In this document: positions 22,434 through 31,932 of the stretch, piece by piece
How positions within the stretch are numbered: position 1 is the stretch's first letter
Layout: each line of letters begins with the position of its first letter
From: Crocodylus rhombifer
Taxonomy: Eukaryota; Chordata; Crocodylia; Crocodylidae
Length of the DNA stretch: 64,000 nt
Assembly: GCA_038503035.1 (NCBI GenBank)
Contig: JAVSML010000977.1
Span: 553,329-617,328, forward strand
Reading direction: 5' to 3'
Made by a program: the position numbers and the translations under genes
Notes under the pieces: generated by a model
Database searches by the model: none
Told to the model about the DNA's origin: nothing
Seen by the model: only the letters and a program-made list of their open reading frames with translations

Positions 22434-22680
22434 GTGGTTGTGGTTCAGCGGTAAAATCCTTTTCTGCCACATGGGAGACCCAAGTTTGACTTCTGGATGC
22501 GGATATAACTACAGCCGCTGAGATGTCTGGACTCAGTCTAGCCTTTGGATTCTGGCTCAGTGGTTTAAGTGGCAGGGGAAGTGGAAGGTTTTGGCAACCT
22601 CAGCTCTTCCGTATGCCTGCCTAAGCATATTCATCGATGTTCCTGGTAACCTCCAGAAAGATCGATGGTTGCCTGGTACT
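22434..22680 (+). repeat. tRNA-Gly-like SINE (head plus body)
   Basis: GTGGTTCAGCGGTAAAATCC, then TTCTGCCACATGGGAGACCC, then AAGTTTGACTTCTGG follows the tRNA-Gly(GCC) layout: A box (GGTTCAGCGGTAAAA), anticodon loop with GCC, and a decayed B box (GTTTGACTT for GGTTCGANTCC). The 5' acceptor strand is not paired with the 3' end, and the sequence runs into an unrelated body up to about 22680. This points to a tRNA-derived SINE copy rather than a functional tRNA gene. Confidence 0.65.
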
Positions 22681-23482
22681 ACTCATGTTTCTTATTTATG
22701 TCTTCTCCATCTCTGGTTCCAGCTGTTTTTTTGATCCCTCATGTGCAGATCTCTTCATGTCACTAATTTTCAGTGATCACGTGCCCCCTTCTATCTCTTT
22801 CAGATATTTTGTCAGATAGGATGGTCAATATAGTGTTTCAGGTAGTGACAAACCATATATTTATTTTTCAGCATAATTTTTTTTTAGTATCTTTTACTCC
22901 ATCCATTAAACCTCTTAATGTTTTGCTTTTTTTTTTTAACCCTCACTATACATTAAGTAGGGGTTTGCATTGAACTTTCCACAAGAATGCTGCTATCAGA
23001 TTTCTGAGTAACTTGGCTAATTCAGTTAATTTAAGAGTCCACAATATCTTTGAGTACCTTTTTTCTTTCCAGTGTGGATTATTTTGATTTTTTTTATCAC
23101 TGAATTTAATTTGTCGTCTTTATTTACTTAGTTTTGGCACAGATTGTTCCATGTTTTCATCTATGTTATTGTCTTCAAAAATTCCAGTTACTGTCAAATA
23201 CTGACTTTTCCAGTATTGTTCCTCTTTACCCTTGTCTTTTGTTATTAGCCTGAAACAATGAAACATGAATGAATTTATGGAAGCTTAGGGCAGTATGTGA
23301 GACTGTATTCCCCTGAAAACTTGATAATGTGTTATTCGGAATCGGAGCAAGCTGCAGAATAAGAGAGCTAACAACTAGTGCACTTCTGGGCACCGCTGTC
23401 ATCACAGGTAGTGACTTAAGTGCCTGTAAGTAATAGCAGCAGTACAGTCACTGTTGACCAGAGGTATTTCCTTGCTTGGTAT
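22681..23482. other. Intron sequence, A+T-rich
   Basis: T-rich sequence with poly-T runs (22879-22886 and near 22930). I see no named repeat, exon or regulatory motif. Confidence 0.5.
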
Positions 23483-24140
23483 TGCTGTATTTACCTGAAT
23501 CCAAGACTAACCTGAATTTAAGATAACTCCAATATCAGATTCTAGACATGGGGAAAAAAATAATTTTTTTTTTTTTATACTTTTCTATGTATTGAATCTA
23601 ATGATTGGAGGGTCATCTTAAATTCATGCCCCCCAAACTACTGTAAGGGGAGGGGGAAGCAGTAAGGGTACAGGCTGTAGGGTGGAAGAAAAATGGGGAA
23701 GCAATAGGGAAGGGCAGGTGCAGGGGTCAAGTGGCTCCTGCTGCCTGCCCTGCCTTGCTGTCTGCTCCTTGTCTACTCCCCCCACCCCTGTTTACCCTTG
23801 CTTGGGTGCTGGTAGGCTCCACTTCAGCACTGGGCCTGGAGCATGCCCCCAGCAGGGCCAGGGCAGAGTTGCCACTTTGGGCTGGTTTGGACTGGGGCCA
23901 TGCTCCATGCCCCGGGCTGGAGCTTACCGGCTCCTAAACAAGGGCAAGTAGCGGGATGGGGAAAGACCTGAGTCTGGAGATGGGGTTGTAGGTGGTGGGG
24001 GTAGAGCAGAGGCAACACAGGGGCAAACAGCATCTGCAGCTCCAGCCCTGATCTTGTGTCAGGGCCAGCACAGAGCTGCAGTAGCTGCCTGTCCCCATTC
24101 CTCCCCAACCATCTTGTGCTAGATTCCAAGACAAGGGGCT
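23483..24140. mobile_element. GC-rich foldback DNA transposon (candidate)
   Basis: The left outer segment reads TATTGCTGTATTTACCTGAA and TCCAAGACTAACCTGAATTT. Its GC-rich core contains imperfect inverted arms: TTGCTTGGGTGCTGGTAGG (near 23800) against the reverse complement of the text near 23920-23945 (TTGTTTAGGAGCCGGTAAG), centred near 23870. The outer arms also pair in part. No ORF in it is meaningful. The right boundary near 24140 is estimated from the return of A+T-rich sequence. Confidence 0.5.
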
Positions 24141-24374
24141 GTTTTACCTCATGTTAACTGTGTGCTGGGGATAAAACTTCCACTTGGGATCACATAAATA
24201 GGATATGTGCATATGAATTTATTTTTCTTGATTACGCTGTACATGTGTTAGTGTTACAGGGTAAAAAAAAAAAAAAAAAAAAGCAGTTTTACTGTCTGAA
24301 TTGTAAATTTTGTGGGCTGAGGACCCTGGAGTGTGGAGGCAACTAGAACTGTAGTCACACATCATATAAGTATG

Positions 24375-24728
24375 TATTATATCAGCGTTTCTCAACTCAT
24401 GAGTTATGACCCAAAAGTGGGTAGCAGGAATGTATGAAAGGTTTGTGAACAAACTTTAAAAATGGATTCTCCTTTAAAGGACGAAAAACATGGAAAAATG
24501 TGTCTTTTCCCTTGCAGTCTGGCAGAGTTCCAGCCTATAAGGGGCTGCATGGGGGCCCCCTATGACCAACACCCTTCCTCCTTGACTCACACCTCCCTGC
24601 CCTACATACTGGGGGCTGTGGGGCCTGAAGGCAATTGATTGGGAGTGAGGGGCGCTGGGTCTGGACTGGCCAGTGATGTTTACAAATGGGTCCTGGTACA
24701 AAAAAGGTTGAGAACCACTGCTTTAGAG
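24375..24728. mobile_element. hAT-type MITE, CAGYGKTTCTCAAC family
   Basis: The body is 24383-24720 (338 bp). The ends CAGCGTTTCTCAAC and GTTGAGAACCACTG match at 12 of 14 as inverted repeats. The flanks TATTATAT and CTTTAGAG agree at only 4 of 8, so the duplication is decayed or absent. A poly-A tract of about 20 lies just upstream, near 24262. Confidence 0.75.
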
Positions 24729-26010
24729 AATGCTGTACTTCATTCATTTTCAACTATCTGGCATTGGAAATGTGATCTGATGACCTCATCTTTCTGCGCA
24801 CAAATCAAATCTACTTCTATGTTGTAATGTAGCAGTTGGGTTTATTATGTGCATTGTGCCCAAACAGTAACGCAGTGGCAAGAATGGGTAACTGAGATGC
24901 TTCATTGCTAGTGCCTCTGTAGCTCTCTAGCCTGCCTTATTTTGAATACTGGGTTTGATTTATTTTTTATCAAGCAAAATATTTTTCCAAACATGGTTGA
25001 CATCGTATAATAGTAAAGGTATATTGAGTTAAAAAGCCCTTTTTTTAACTTCTGGAGAGCCAGGTATGGCACTTGATCTCTTGGGACAGCAACAAGTCTC
25101 CCAATCTTCGAGCTATTCAGCAAGTAGAGCAAATATGGCCACTTAAATTATTGTGAAGTTTCTCAGATTTTTTTGCTAGGCTTATTAAATAACTCTGTCA
25201 TTTGCAAATTTGCTAAGGTTTTTTTCTTAAACTTTTAAATAACACTGATCCTAGAATGGAAAAGCAAGATCAGCCACCTGGTGTTAAAGTTTTGCATACT
25301 GTAATCCTTTGTTGCTCTTGTTAGTGATGACCTGGTTTAATTGTAGTTAATAACATTGCCAAGCTGACTGGTAAACTATTAGTTTCCCTTTTTTATGGTA
25401 TCCTGCAGAGAAAGAGAAAGGGGGGAGAGAGAGTACATACACTAGTAACTGCTGTGGAGCTTCCGTAGAGAAATTACAATAAAAGTAGCTCATTGGCTTT
25501 TGGCAGCAAGTACTCATTTTATGCCCAAATGGTCTCATGTTATTTCAAGGTCCAATTTTTTTTTAGACGATAAACACAGAGAGTGTCCTTTTTTTCTCAG
25601 TTTAATTAGTTCTTTTAGAGTCTGCGTCCTTGCTTTTATTCTTGTGTTCCTTAGTGCTTCAGTATATTTAAAGTCTAAATTGGGAAACACCAAAAATATA
25701 CCACAGTTTTATTTTTGATGCTTTTGATTATTTTAATGTGTTAATGCAGAATCTGCGCTTGAAACACAGCATTCCCAGAATGAATTTCTTTTACATGTAT
25801 TAAAAAAACTTGGTGTAAATACTTAACTAATCAGCTTTATTTGTATAGGAAGCATCTTCTTGAAAAGATTGATCATTTTTCAGCATGCCACTTCTCCACT
25901 ATATACTTTCATTCTTATTTCTCCTTGTGAGATATCAGTGATATAGTGAGGCAGTATAGAAATAATCTGATTGAAAAAAATTGTAGCATCCATACTAAAT
26001 TGCAGCACAA
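24729..26010. other. Intron sequence, A+T-rich
   Basis: No exon or named repeat is recognised. Open frames are short and motif-free. It contains purine-rich text (AAGAGAAAGGGGGGAGAGAG) near 25420. Confidence 0.5.
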
Positions 26011-26012
26011 TG

Positions 26013-26892
26013 GGCACATCTACATGTGATATTATTGAGCCTGAATAAACTCTGACACGTTTGTGCTGGAGTCGGCTGCTCCTAGGCACAGCATTTTCAT
26101 GTGCACCTGGGACCACAGCTAATGGGGCAGTCCTGGGTGCACGTGAAGATGCTGTACCTGGGGGCAGCTGACCCAGAGCACGGGTTCCAGGGGGTCAACC
26201 CCGGGCTCGGGATGATAGTAGTGCCGTACCTAGACTCCTAGCAGCCCCAGGCGAACTTTTAGTATCAGGCTTCTCTTTGCCAGAGATAATGATAATAATA
26301 GACAATGGAAAAAAATTACTATATTTATAAATTTTAATAGACTTTGAATTGGAGTAATGTAAAATTAAATGTTCAAATCATCTCCACTCTGCGACTTTTT
26401 TTTCTTTCAAAAGTCTTTGTCACATTTGTGGTATCAGCGTCTTTAAACAGTTTGTTCTCAATTGTTAACATTGCCAGTCTCGGATATCAAAACTGTTTTT
26501 TGCAACTGTAATTTTTTTTTTTCCTTTTTCGGACCCTCTTTGTGTCTGGGCCCTGGGCGGCTGCCTGGTTCACCCATGCTTGTGTCTGGATGACAGTGTT
26601 GGGTGGCAGAAGTGCTGGCTGGTGCACAAGGGTGCTACAGTGCAGGACTAGCCAGCAGGCAGGTCCTGCACTGCAGCACTGTCATGCCCCAGTCAGCCCT
26701 AGTCACAGTCTAGATGTGCATTTGAGTGCACATGAGTACTCCACCATAAAATAGTATTTATGTTGGGCAGTATTGTCTTAGAGTGGAGCTGATTAGTTTA
26801 CTGCATCCTAACAGCCCCTGCATGTATAGATTGTGACACTATTGTGGAGCTAATTAGTCAACCCTGCAGTAAAGAACACATGTAGATGTGCC
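26013..26892. mobile_element. Non-autonomous DNA transposon with 16-bp perfect terminal inverted repeats
   Basis: GGCACATCTACATGTG at 26013-26028 is the exact reverse complement of CACATGTAGATGTGCC at 26877-26892. The superfamily is unclear because the target duplication is ambiguous. The interior repeats a GGAGCTAATTAGT motif near 26790 and 26848. A second element appears nested from about 26208 to 26600 (AGTGCCGTACCTAGACTCC ... GCCTGGTTCACCCATGC). It is non-coding. Confidence 0.75.
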
Positions 26893-27480
26893 TGATATCT
26901 CTTAAGTTAAAGCAGTAAACCTCCAGAATATTCAAGTGTCAGTTCAAAATAGACACTGATCACTTGTGTGAAACCAATATTTTTATCACAGTTAGATGGA
27001 AAAAAAAGTAGTCCTGTTATGAAGTGTTTATATAGATACCCTTACAGTATCAATTTATTTGAATGTGTAAGCCTTTTCTCTTTTTCTTGCTGCATTTATA
27101 TGGACAAGTAACACCTCACATGTATTTTAGGAACAACCACATCTTGCTGTGGTTTATGGACTAGTGCAATAGAAACTAGGAAACTAAGCGAGTGCATTGG
27201 ATGAAGAAGCATCTTAAGTCTATTCACTATGTGATATATAGTGTTTAAGATGCTGAAGTTGCTTTTAATACCCAATCTGATATTGCATTAGACTTCTACT
27301 ATTTCCCTGCACTGCATGTGTAACAGAGTCCCTGAGTCCATTATGCATTTTATACACAATAGATGTATTTACAATAAAAATTACATATTTTTCTAGGGTG
27401 TAGCTTGTTGATGGGTTTTCTGCTATAATATTCCACAAATGTTACATTTGTTAGTGTTGGGCACACAGATAGAGGGAGGG
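26893..27480. other. Intron sequence
   Basis: A+T-rich, with no exon or named repeat seen. Confidence 0.5.
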
Positions 27481-27487
27481 TTTATAA

Positions 27488-28083
27488 TGGGTTTTATAAA
27501 ATATGCAGGAGAGACCCAACATCAACTGCATACCAGAATGAATGCACACTGAAAATCTGTTGAAGACAAGAATATCCCATTACTGGTGGGGGCACACTTC
27601 TCACAAGAAAACCACTCTCTCTCTCCAGTCTCTCAGTTCTAATCCTCAAAGGAAATTTACAGACACTTTCCACAGATGAGCCTATGAACTTCACTTTGTC
27701 AACCTCCGGGATATAAAAAATCATGGACTAAATACACACATTTGATTTATGACACATTATAACCTGCCTGACATCTGACTTCCCAGGTACCTCTCCAATA
27801 TCTGTCTGCTACATTCATCCTTCTTCTTTCTCCTCCCCCACCACAGCCTCTCTCTCATCCACTGATTCCTCAATTTACACCTTCACTGACTGGCTTTCTT
27901 GCATGCATATTAGGCTTCTTTACTACTCATTCCATCCAGGAAGAGTACACACTAACTGCAGATGCTTCTTTATCCTGATGAAGGGTTTTTAAACCTGAAA
28001 GCTTGCTAAGAACATTTTTTCCAACTATTTTAGTTGGTCTAATAAAATGAATCAGATTTACCCAGAGAACCTTGTCTCTTGAC
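27488..28083 (+). mobile_element. Penelope-like element 3' part: GIY-YIG-like coding remnant and hammerhead-like tail
   Basis: Translation from 27488 gives KYAGETQHQLHTRMNAH, then a stop, then VEDKNIPLLVGAHFS. This resembles the GIY-YIG endonuclease end of Penelope-like retroelements, which have the order YxGxT, Q/L-R-R-x-N-x-H and V-x-x-H-F. A frame change follows. About 250 bp of pyrimidine-rich 3' region then leads to CTGATGA (27975-27981), a 15-nt partly self-complementary insert, and GAAA (27997-28000), the core of a hammerhead ribozyme. The tail reads TTAGTTGGTCTAATAAAATG. Penelope-like elements are known to carry hammerhead motifs. The coding part is broken. Domain calls are by eye only. 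Confidence 0.6.
27975..28000 (+). ncRNA. Hammerhead-like core (decayed)
   Basis: CTGATGA, a stem-II-like segment AGGGTTTTTAAACCT and GAAA are in the order of the hammerhead catalytic core. Stem II would need a bulged G and leaves a 2-nt loop, so self-cleavage is doubtful. It is likely a relic of the Penelope-like element it sits in. Confidence 0.4.
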
Positions 28084-28600
28084 AGACTGCATTTAGGGGA
28101 ACTTCAAGTACTGGACAAAACTAGCAGAAGCTGCTATAAAGATGAAACAAGCAGAAACTTGATGCAGAAATCAGTAATTGGCTTTCAGGAGAAAAATAAG
28201 TTCTTAGTAACTCTTAACATTCCCATTTCTTTCTGCTTTTTTTGTTGAGAGAACCAAAACCGTGGTATTGTCATGCATTGGGGCATGGACCATCTGGCTT
28301 AGTGGTTAAATGCTGTGGTCTAGATCAGTTTCCAGGGAGCTGGGGTCCTGAGGGATCTGGCATCAGAAGTGGATGCAGAAGTTGTAGCTAAAGTCAGGAC
28401 AGGCTGAGGTCGGAAGCTGAAACCAAAGGGTCGAGTTTCACTAGGGTCAAAAACCGGAGCTGAAGGTTGAGCCAGAATCAAGAGCAGAGAACTGGAATCA
28501 AGGAAGACCAAGAGTCTTACCAGGATTGGAAGCCAGAGTCAGAATCAGGAGTCAAAGCTAGGAAAAGCTTGTCTTGCATGATTGCTCTGGTGTGTGCGGC
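28084..28600. repeat. Purine-rich, internally repetitive segment
   Basis: From 28320 the text cycles through GAGTCAG, GAAGCC and GAATCAAG-like words (for example GGAATCAAGGAAGACCAAGA, AGCCAGAGTCAGAATCAGG), which suggests a decayed minisatellite. A TGGCTTAGTGGTTAAATGC just before it resembles a tRNA A box, but no good B box follows at the right distance. Confidence 0.4.
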
Positions 28601-28784
28601 TAGTCTGTAGGGCCCAATCCAGACTGGCACCATAGCCAGTCCTGAGGGTCAGTCTGGAGAAGGTGTCACAGACCAGTCTCCTGTTGCACATGCAGGATTG
28701 GTCTGAGACCCATGAGCTGGATTGTAGAACTTGATAAGCTGGATTTGGCCTGGAGGATGCATCTTTGACACCCCTGTTCTAGAG
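28600..28784. mobile_element. hAT element 3' end (CAGGGGTGTCAAA family)
   Basis: TTTGACACCCCTG at 28764-28776 is the right terminus of the family whose complete copy spans 55356-60379. Preceding text GGATTTGGCCTGGAGGATG parallels GGATCTGGCCTGGGGCCC before the right end of that copy. The left end was not found, so the 5' boundary is approximate. Confidence 0.6.
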
Positions 28785-29365
28785 TGCATCCTGTCTGGTC
28801 CTGCCAACTTGAAAACATGTAAGGTGAGAGAATTACTGACAAAGGTATATTAAAAGAATATTTAGACTGGGGAGTCAAGCATTCAAAAACTAAGTGCATA
28901 AACTAAAATAATCTGTGCAGCCTTAATACAGTCCGCTTGCATGTATACATTATAGTCTTTAATGACATGATCTTATGCTGTTGTTCCTCACAGGCTCTCT
29001 AATGAAAGACCTATTTTGGACTTAGCTACTTTGTTTCTTAAGTGTTTATACAGCAATAAAGGCCAGTATTGTACAAAACTGATAGGAATGGTGTTTGGTC
29101 CTAATTGGAATAGCCTCTGACTGCTGTGCTCACCTATTCATTTAGGCTTTTTCTGCATGATAGCTACATAACTGTGGATATAAGCATCCTCCTCAACTAA
29201 AAACTTTCCTTGCATGCAAGAACAAGGAGAGACCCCCAGAACAGAGCTTGTTGTTCAGGGAATAAGGGTTTGCTGCATCAGCTTCTTTTTTTCTTGTCCT
29301 CTAAAACAGGGATCCATTCAGATCCATTATGAAAAGTGTGCAGGATCTCTCTCACCTCCAAATAA
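28785..29365. other. Intron sequence
   Basis: No named repeat or exon. Confidence 0.5.
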
Positions 29366-29367
29366 AC

Positions 29368-29610
29368 AAAATTCAGTTCAGGCTGGGCATAAGAAAGAAC
29401 TTCTTCACAGTCCAAGCCCCAAGGTTTGGAATAGACTGCCCCTGGAGGTGGTTCAGGCACCTGCTTTGAACACCTTCAAGGCACATTTGGATGCTTATCT
29501 TGCTGGGATCCTATGATCCCTGCTGCCTTCCTGCTCCTGGGACAGGGGGCTGGACTTGATGATTCTCTGGGGTCCTTTCCAGCACACATGTCTATGAAAT
29601 CTATGAAATT
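29368..29610 (+). mobile_element. CR1 3' end, + strand
   Basis: CATAAGAAAGAACTTCTTCA, GGTTTGGAATAGACTGCCCC and TGGAGGTGGTTCAGGCACC encode the end of CR1 ORF2. GGGGGCTGGACTTGATGATT and CTATGAAATCTATGAAATT follow, the CR1 3' terminus with its short tandem tail. It is 5'-truncated, as usual for CR1. Confidence 0.92.
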
Positions 29611-30470
29611 ATTCTGTGATGCCTTTAATCTATTAATGCTTCTTCAGTATAGCAGTTCTTAAATTGTGTTTCATAGATCAGCACTGATTCACAGGATATT
29701 TGCTTGTAGTTGTCCAGGAGCTGGCAAATAATATGGTAAATGATTATTTCCATGCTGCTGTTCACAGATGCCCATTATTGATTGTCTTCACTGCAGTGTT
29801 AACTGAAGCTTTGATAGATTGAGTTAGCTCAGAAGTTAGAGCAACCACACTACAGACTAATGCTTAAACAGCACAGAATGATTGTTAGTAGCACCAAGGA
29901 GCTGTGTTCCCTTGCATACTTACAAGGGAGATTATTGGCAGCATTCAAGCTTCAAACTGTAGCCCCGAATGGTTAGATAGCTTAAAAATTAGAGTACTAG
30001 CAAGCTTGCTATGGTGTGTGTGTGAAGTTTGAAACAATAATCAAGGTATTTTTTGAAGCTAACTTCAGTGGAGAGAGACCATTGTGGTCAGGACAGGCCT
30101 AGATGCTTATAAAAACAACTGAGGAAAAGAGCCAGGCTAACTGTCTCTACTAGGAGTTGCTGCTATAAGAGGAGAGGAAATGGGAGCCTCCCTCAGACTG
30201 GAGCCAGTAAGCAGAATGTCTAAAAATAACTACTTTTCCTCCTTAGCAATTGTTTTAAGTTACTCTTTCAGTTGTGAAAGAGAGGGTACATGTCCCAAGA
30301 TATTTTCTATTGTATTGTTCCACATATGTTTAAAAAAAATATTGCTTAGCAAGTCATTTCTTCATTTGCATTATGATACTGCATTTAGACCCCAACAAAA
30401 TTGTAAGAAAAGACACCTTAAACAAACTGTTTATAAACTATATGGACAGATCCAGAGGAGAGTCATAGTA
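29611..30470. other. Intron sequence
   Basis: A+T-rich. Two stretches (near 29822 and 29975) carry TTAGCTCAGAAGTTAGAGC- and TAGATAGCTTAAAAATTAGAG-like words that could be tRNA-derived heads, but neither has a convincing B box. Confidence 0.4.
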
Positions 30471-30473
30471 AGA

Positions 30474-30819
30474 TGAAGGGTGTTTTTACATGTGCTTCAG
30501 GCAGGTGCAGGGAGGGCACTTTAATTAGAGTGGCACTGAGAGCTGTTTTAATTAAAGCACCTGCAGTGTCTTTTATATCTGTGTCTCTGCACTTCAAAAT
30601 GGCAGTGGGGGTGCATTAACTAAATTTTGTTCAACAAGCTTTAGTTAAAGTGCCCCGATGCCATTTTGAAGCATGGGGTTGCTGATATGTGAGATGCAGA
30701 AGCTCCTTGATTATGTTAATAAGCATGCTTCAGTAGACTTGATTAATCAGGTCTGATCTGGCATACTATAATTACAGTGCATTGGAGCAGCCTCCCAGCA
30801 TGTCTATAGACACCTGAAG
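30474..30819. mobile_element. Short DNA transposon with imperfect inverted ends and TGAAG flanks
   Basis: The body is 30479-30814. The ends GGTGTTTTTACATGTGC and GCATGTCTATAGACACC are imperfect inverted repeats. TGAAG occurs directly on both sides (30474-30478 and 30815-30819). The inner text GGGCACTTTAATTAGAG and CACTTCAAAATGGCAG is shared with the element near 39370-39600. Confidence 0.6.
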
Positions 30820-30900
30820 TGACTAGCTCTAGGTTAGGGCTCAGGTCTCCTGACTCCCAGTTCAGTAGCTAAACTACTAGATCAGATGCAGAGAAGTGAG
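30820..30900 (-). repeat. MIR-like tRNA-derived SINE head
   Basis: On the - strand TGATCTAGTAGTTTAGCTAC, then TGAACTGGGAGTCAGGAGAC, then CTGAGCCCTAACC has the A-box and anticodon-region layout of MIR-type SINEs in reptiles (TAGTGGTTAGAGCA...GGGAGTCAGGAGACCTGGGTTC). The B box is decayed. Only the head is recognised. Confidence 0.6.
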
Positions 30901-31009
30901 CAGTGGGGATGGATGCTCACCACCAAATGCCATTGAAGCCTCAGGTCTCCAGGCTGGATTCATTGGCTCCATGGCTCAGATTCATCCTTAGGGTTGTAGG
31001 TTGCCAACT

Positions 31010-31345
31010 AGGGCTGTGCGAAAGTTTGGCAGCTGTTTCATTTTGTTTTGAATTTGGATGTTTTTACAGTTGAAACACCGAATTCGAAATGAAACATGGG
31101 GCTCTGAAACAGCTCCGAAATGAAACGGGCCATCTGAAATGTTTCAGAAATTTTCCAAAACAATGCAGATGTTTCATAGTGGTTTTGGAGGTGGGCTTGC
31201 AGAGAAAGGGGGGTGGGGGAATGAGAGGACTGCTCTGATATTTGACATCTGTAACTGGCCAGTGACAACTTTCTGTCCCTGAGGTCCCTTCTAACCCCGG
31301 TGCTGGGGGGAATGTTCAGGTCCCTGAACATTCCCCCAGTTCCCG
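31010..31345. mobile_element. DNA-transposon-like repeat with GAAATGAAAC motifs and a central hairpin
   Basis: It begins AGGGCTGTGCGAAAG, followed by repeated TGAAAC/CGAAATG words (31040-31160), a pattern I recall from archosaur repeats. It ends in or near a perfect 14-bp hairpin at 31306-31337. No matching right terminus was found, so the extent is provisional. Confidence 0.45.
31306..31337. repeat. Perfect 14-bp GC-rich hairpin
   Basis: GGGGGAATGTTCAG (31306-31319), loop GTCC, then CTGAACATTCCCCC (31324-31337). Flanking CCGG on both sides extends partial pairing, consistent with the centre of a foldback element. Confidence 0.8.
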
Positions 31346-31932
31346 GTTGGATTTCCCAGCTCCCCAGTCTTTCCGTCAGCTCTCCCATTGCTTCCCCCAG
31401 TTCTTTGCCAGGGGCGCAGGCCCCCAGATGATGCGGCAGTGCTGGGAGTGGGGGCTATACCCTGCTGCCACTTGCCCAGCTGGGATGGGGGGCACAATGC
31501 AAGATGATGTGGGATGACAGCAGGGGTAATAAAAGCCCTGCACAGCACCGGCTGTGGCTCCAGCTACACCTCCACCCTGAAGCTGCAGCCTGTCCCACAC
31601 CATGCAGATCTGGGGGCACACGCCCCAGCAGTGGGAGCTGTCCCACGAGCTGCACCTCGGTCCCGCACCCCCACTACCCCTGGCTGGGCAGTGCCTGCCC
31701 CCTCCCTCACCACAGGGGGTGTTAATCTGCCCCCCCCATGTCCCTTCCCTGCCCCCTCCCCTTCTGACTTACCAGCTGGAGGCAACTCTCCATGTTGCTG
31801 GCTGTGCTCTGTGCTATGCTGCATTTACTGGCCAAATTATCAGCCCCATTGGGCCAATATCCAGTATAGACAATTTTCTTTATTTCAGTACCGATCTGAT
31901 ATCAGATTGGTGTATCAGTGCACCTCTATCAA
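31346..31932 (-). mobile_element. Partial copy of the GC-rich foldback family, reversed
   Basis: It ends TCTGATATCAGATTGGTGT then TCAGTGCACCTCTA, the reverse of the left terminus at 34681 (TAGATGTGCACTGATGC ... TCGGATCGGCACTGG). Internal CACACCATGCAGATCTGGG and CTGCCCCCTCCCTCACCAC parallel the right arm at 35300-35500. The long ORF-like frames on both strands follow from GC-rich inverted sequence and are not genes. Confidence 0.55.

Noticed and set aside
22434..22500. Functional tRNA-Gly gene
   Set aside because: The acceptor stem does not pair, the B box is decayed, and the sequence continues into a SINE-like body.
24262..24282. Poly-A run as a processed pseudogene tail
   Set aside because: The upstream sequence does not translate into any recognisable protein, and no target duplication was found.
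28290..28330. A-box-like TGGCTTAGTGGTTAAATGC
   Set aside because: No B box is properly spaced, and the following sequence is a purine-rich decayed minisatellite.
29815..30045. Two possible tRNA-derived heads (TTAGCTCAGAAGTTAGAGC and TAGATAGCTTAAAAATTAGAG)
   Set aside because: A-box-like words are present but no acceptable B box lies at the right distance.
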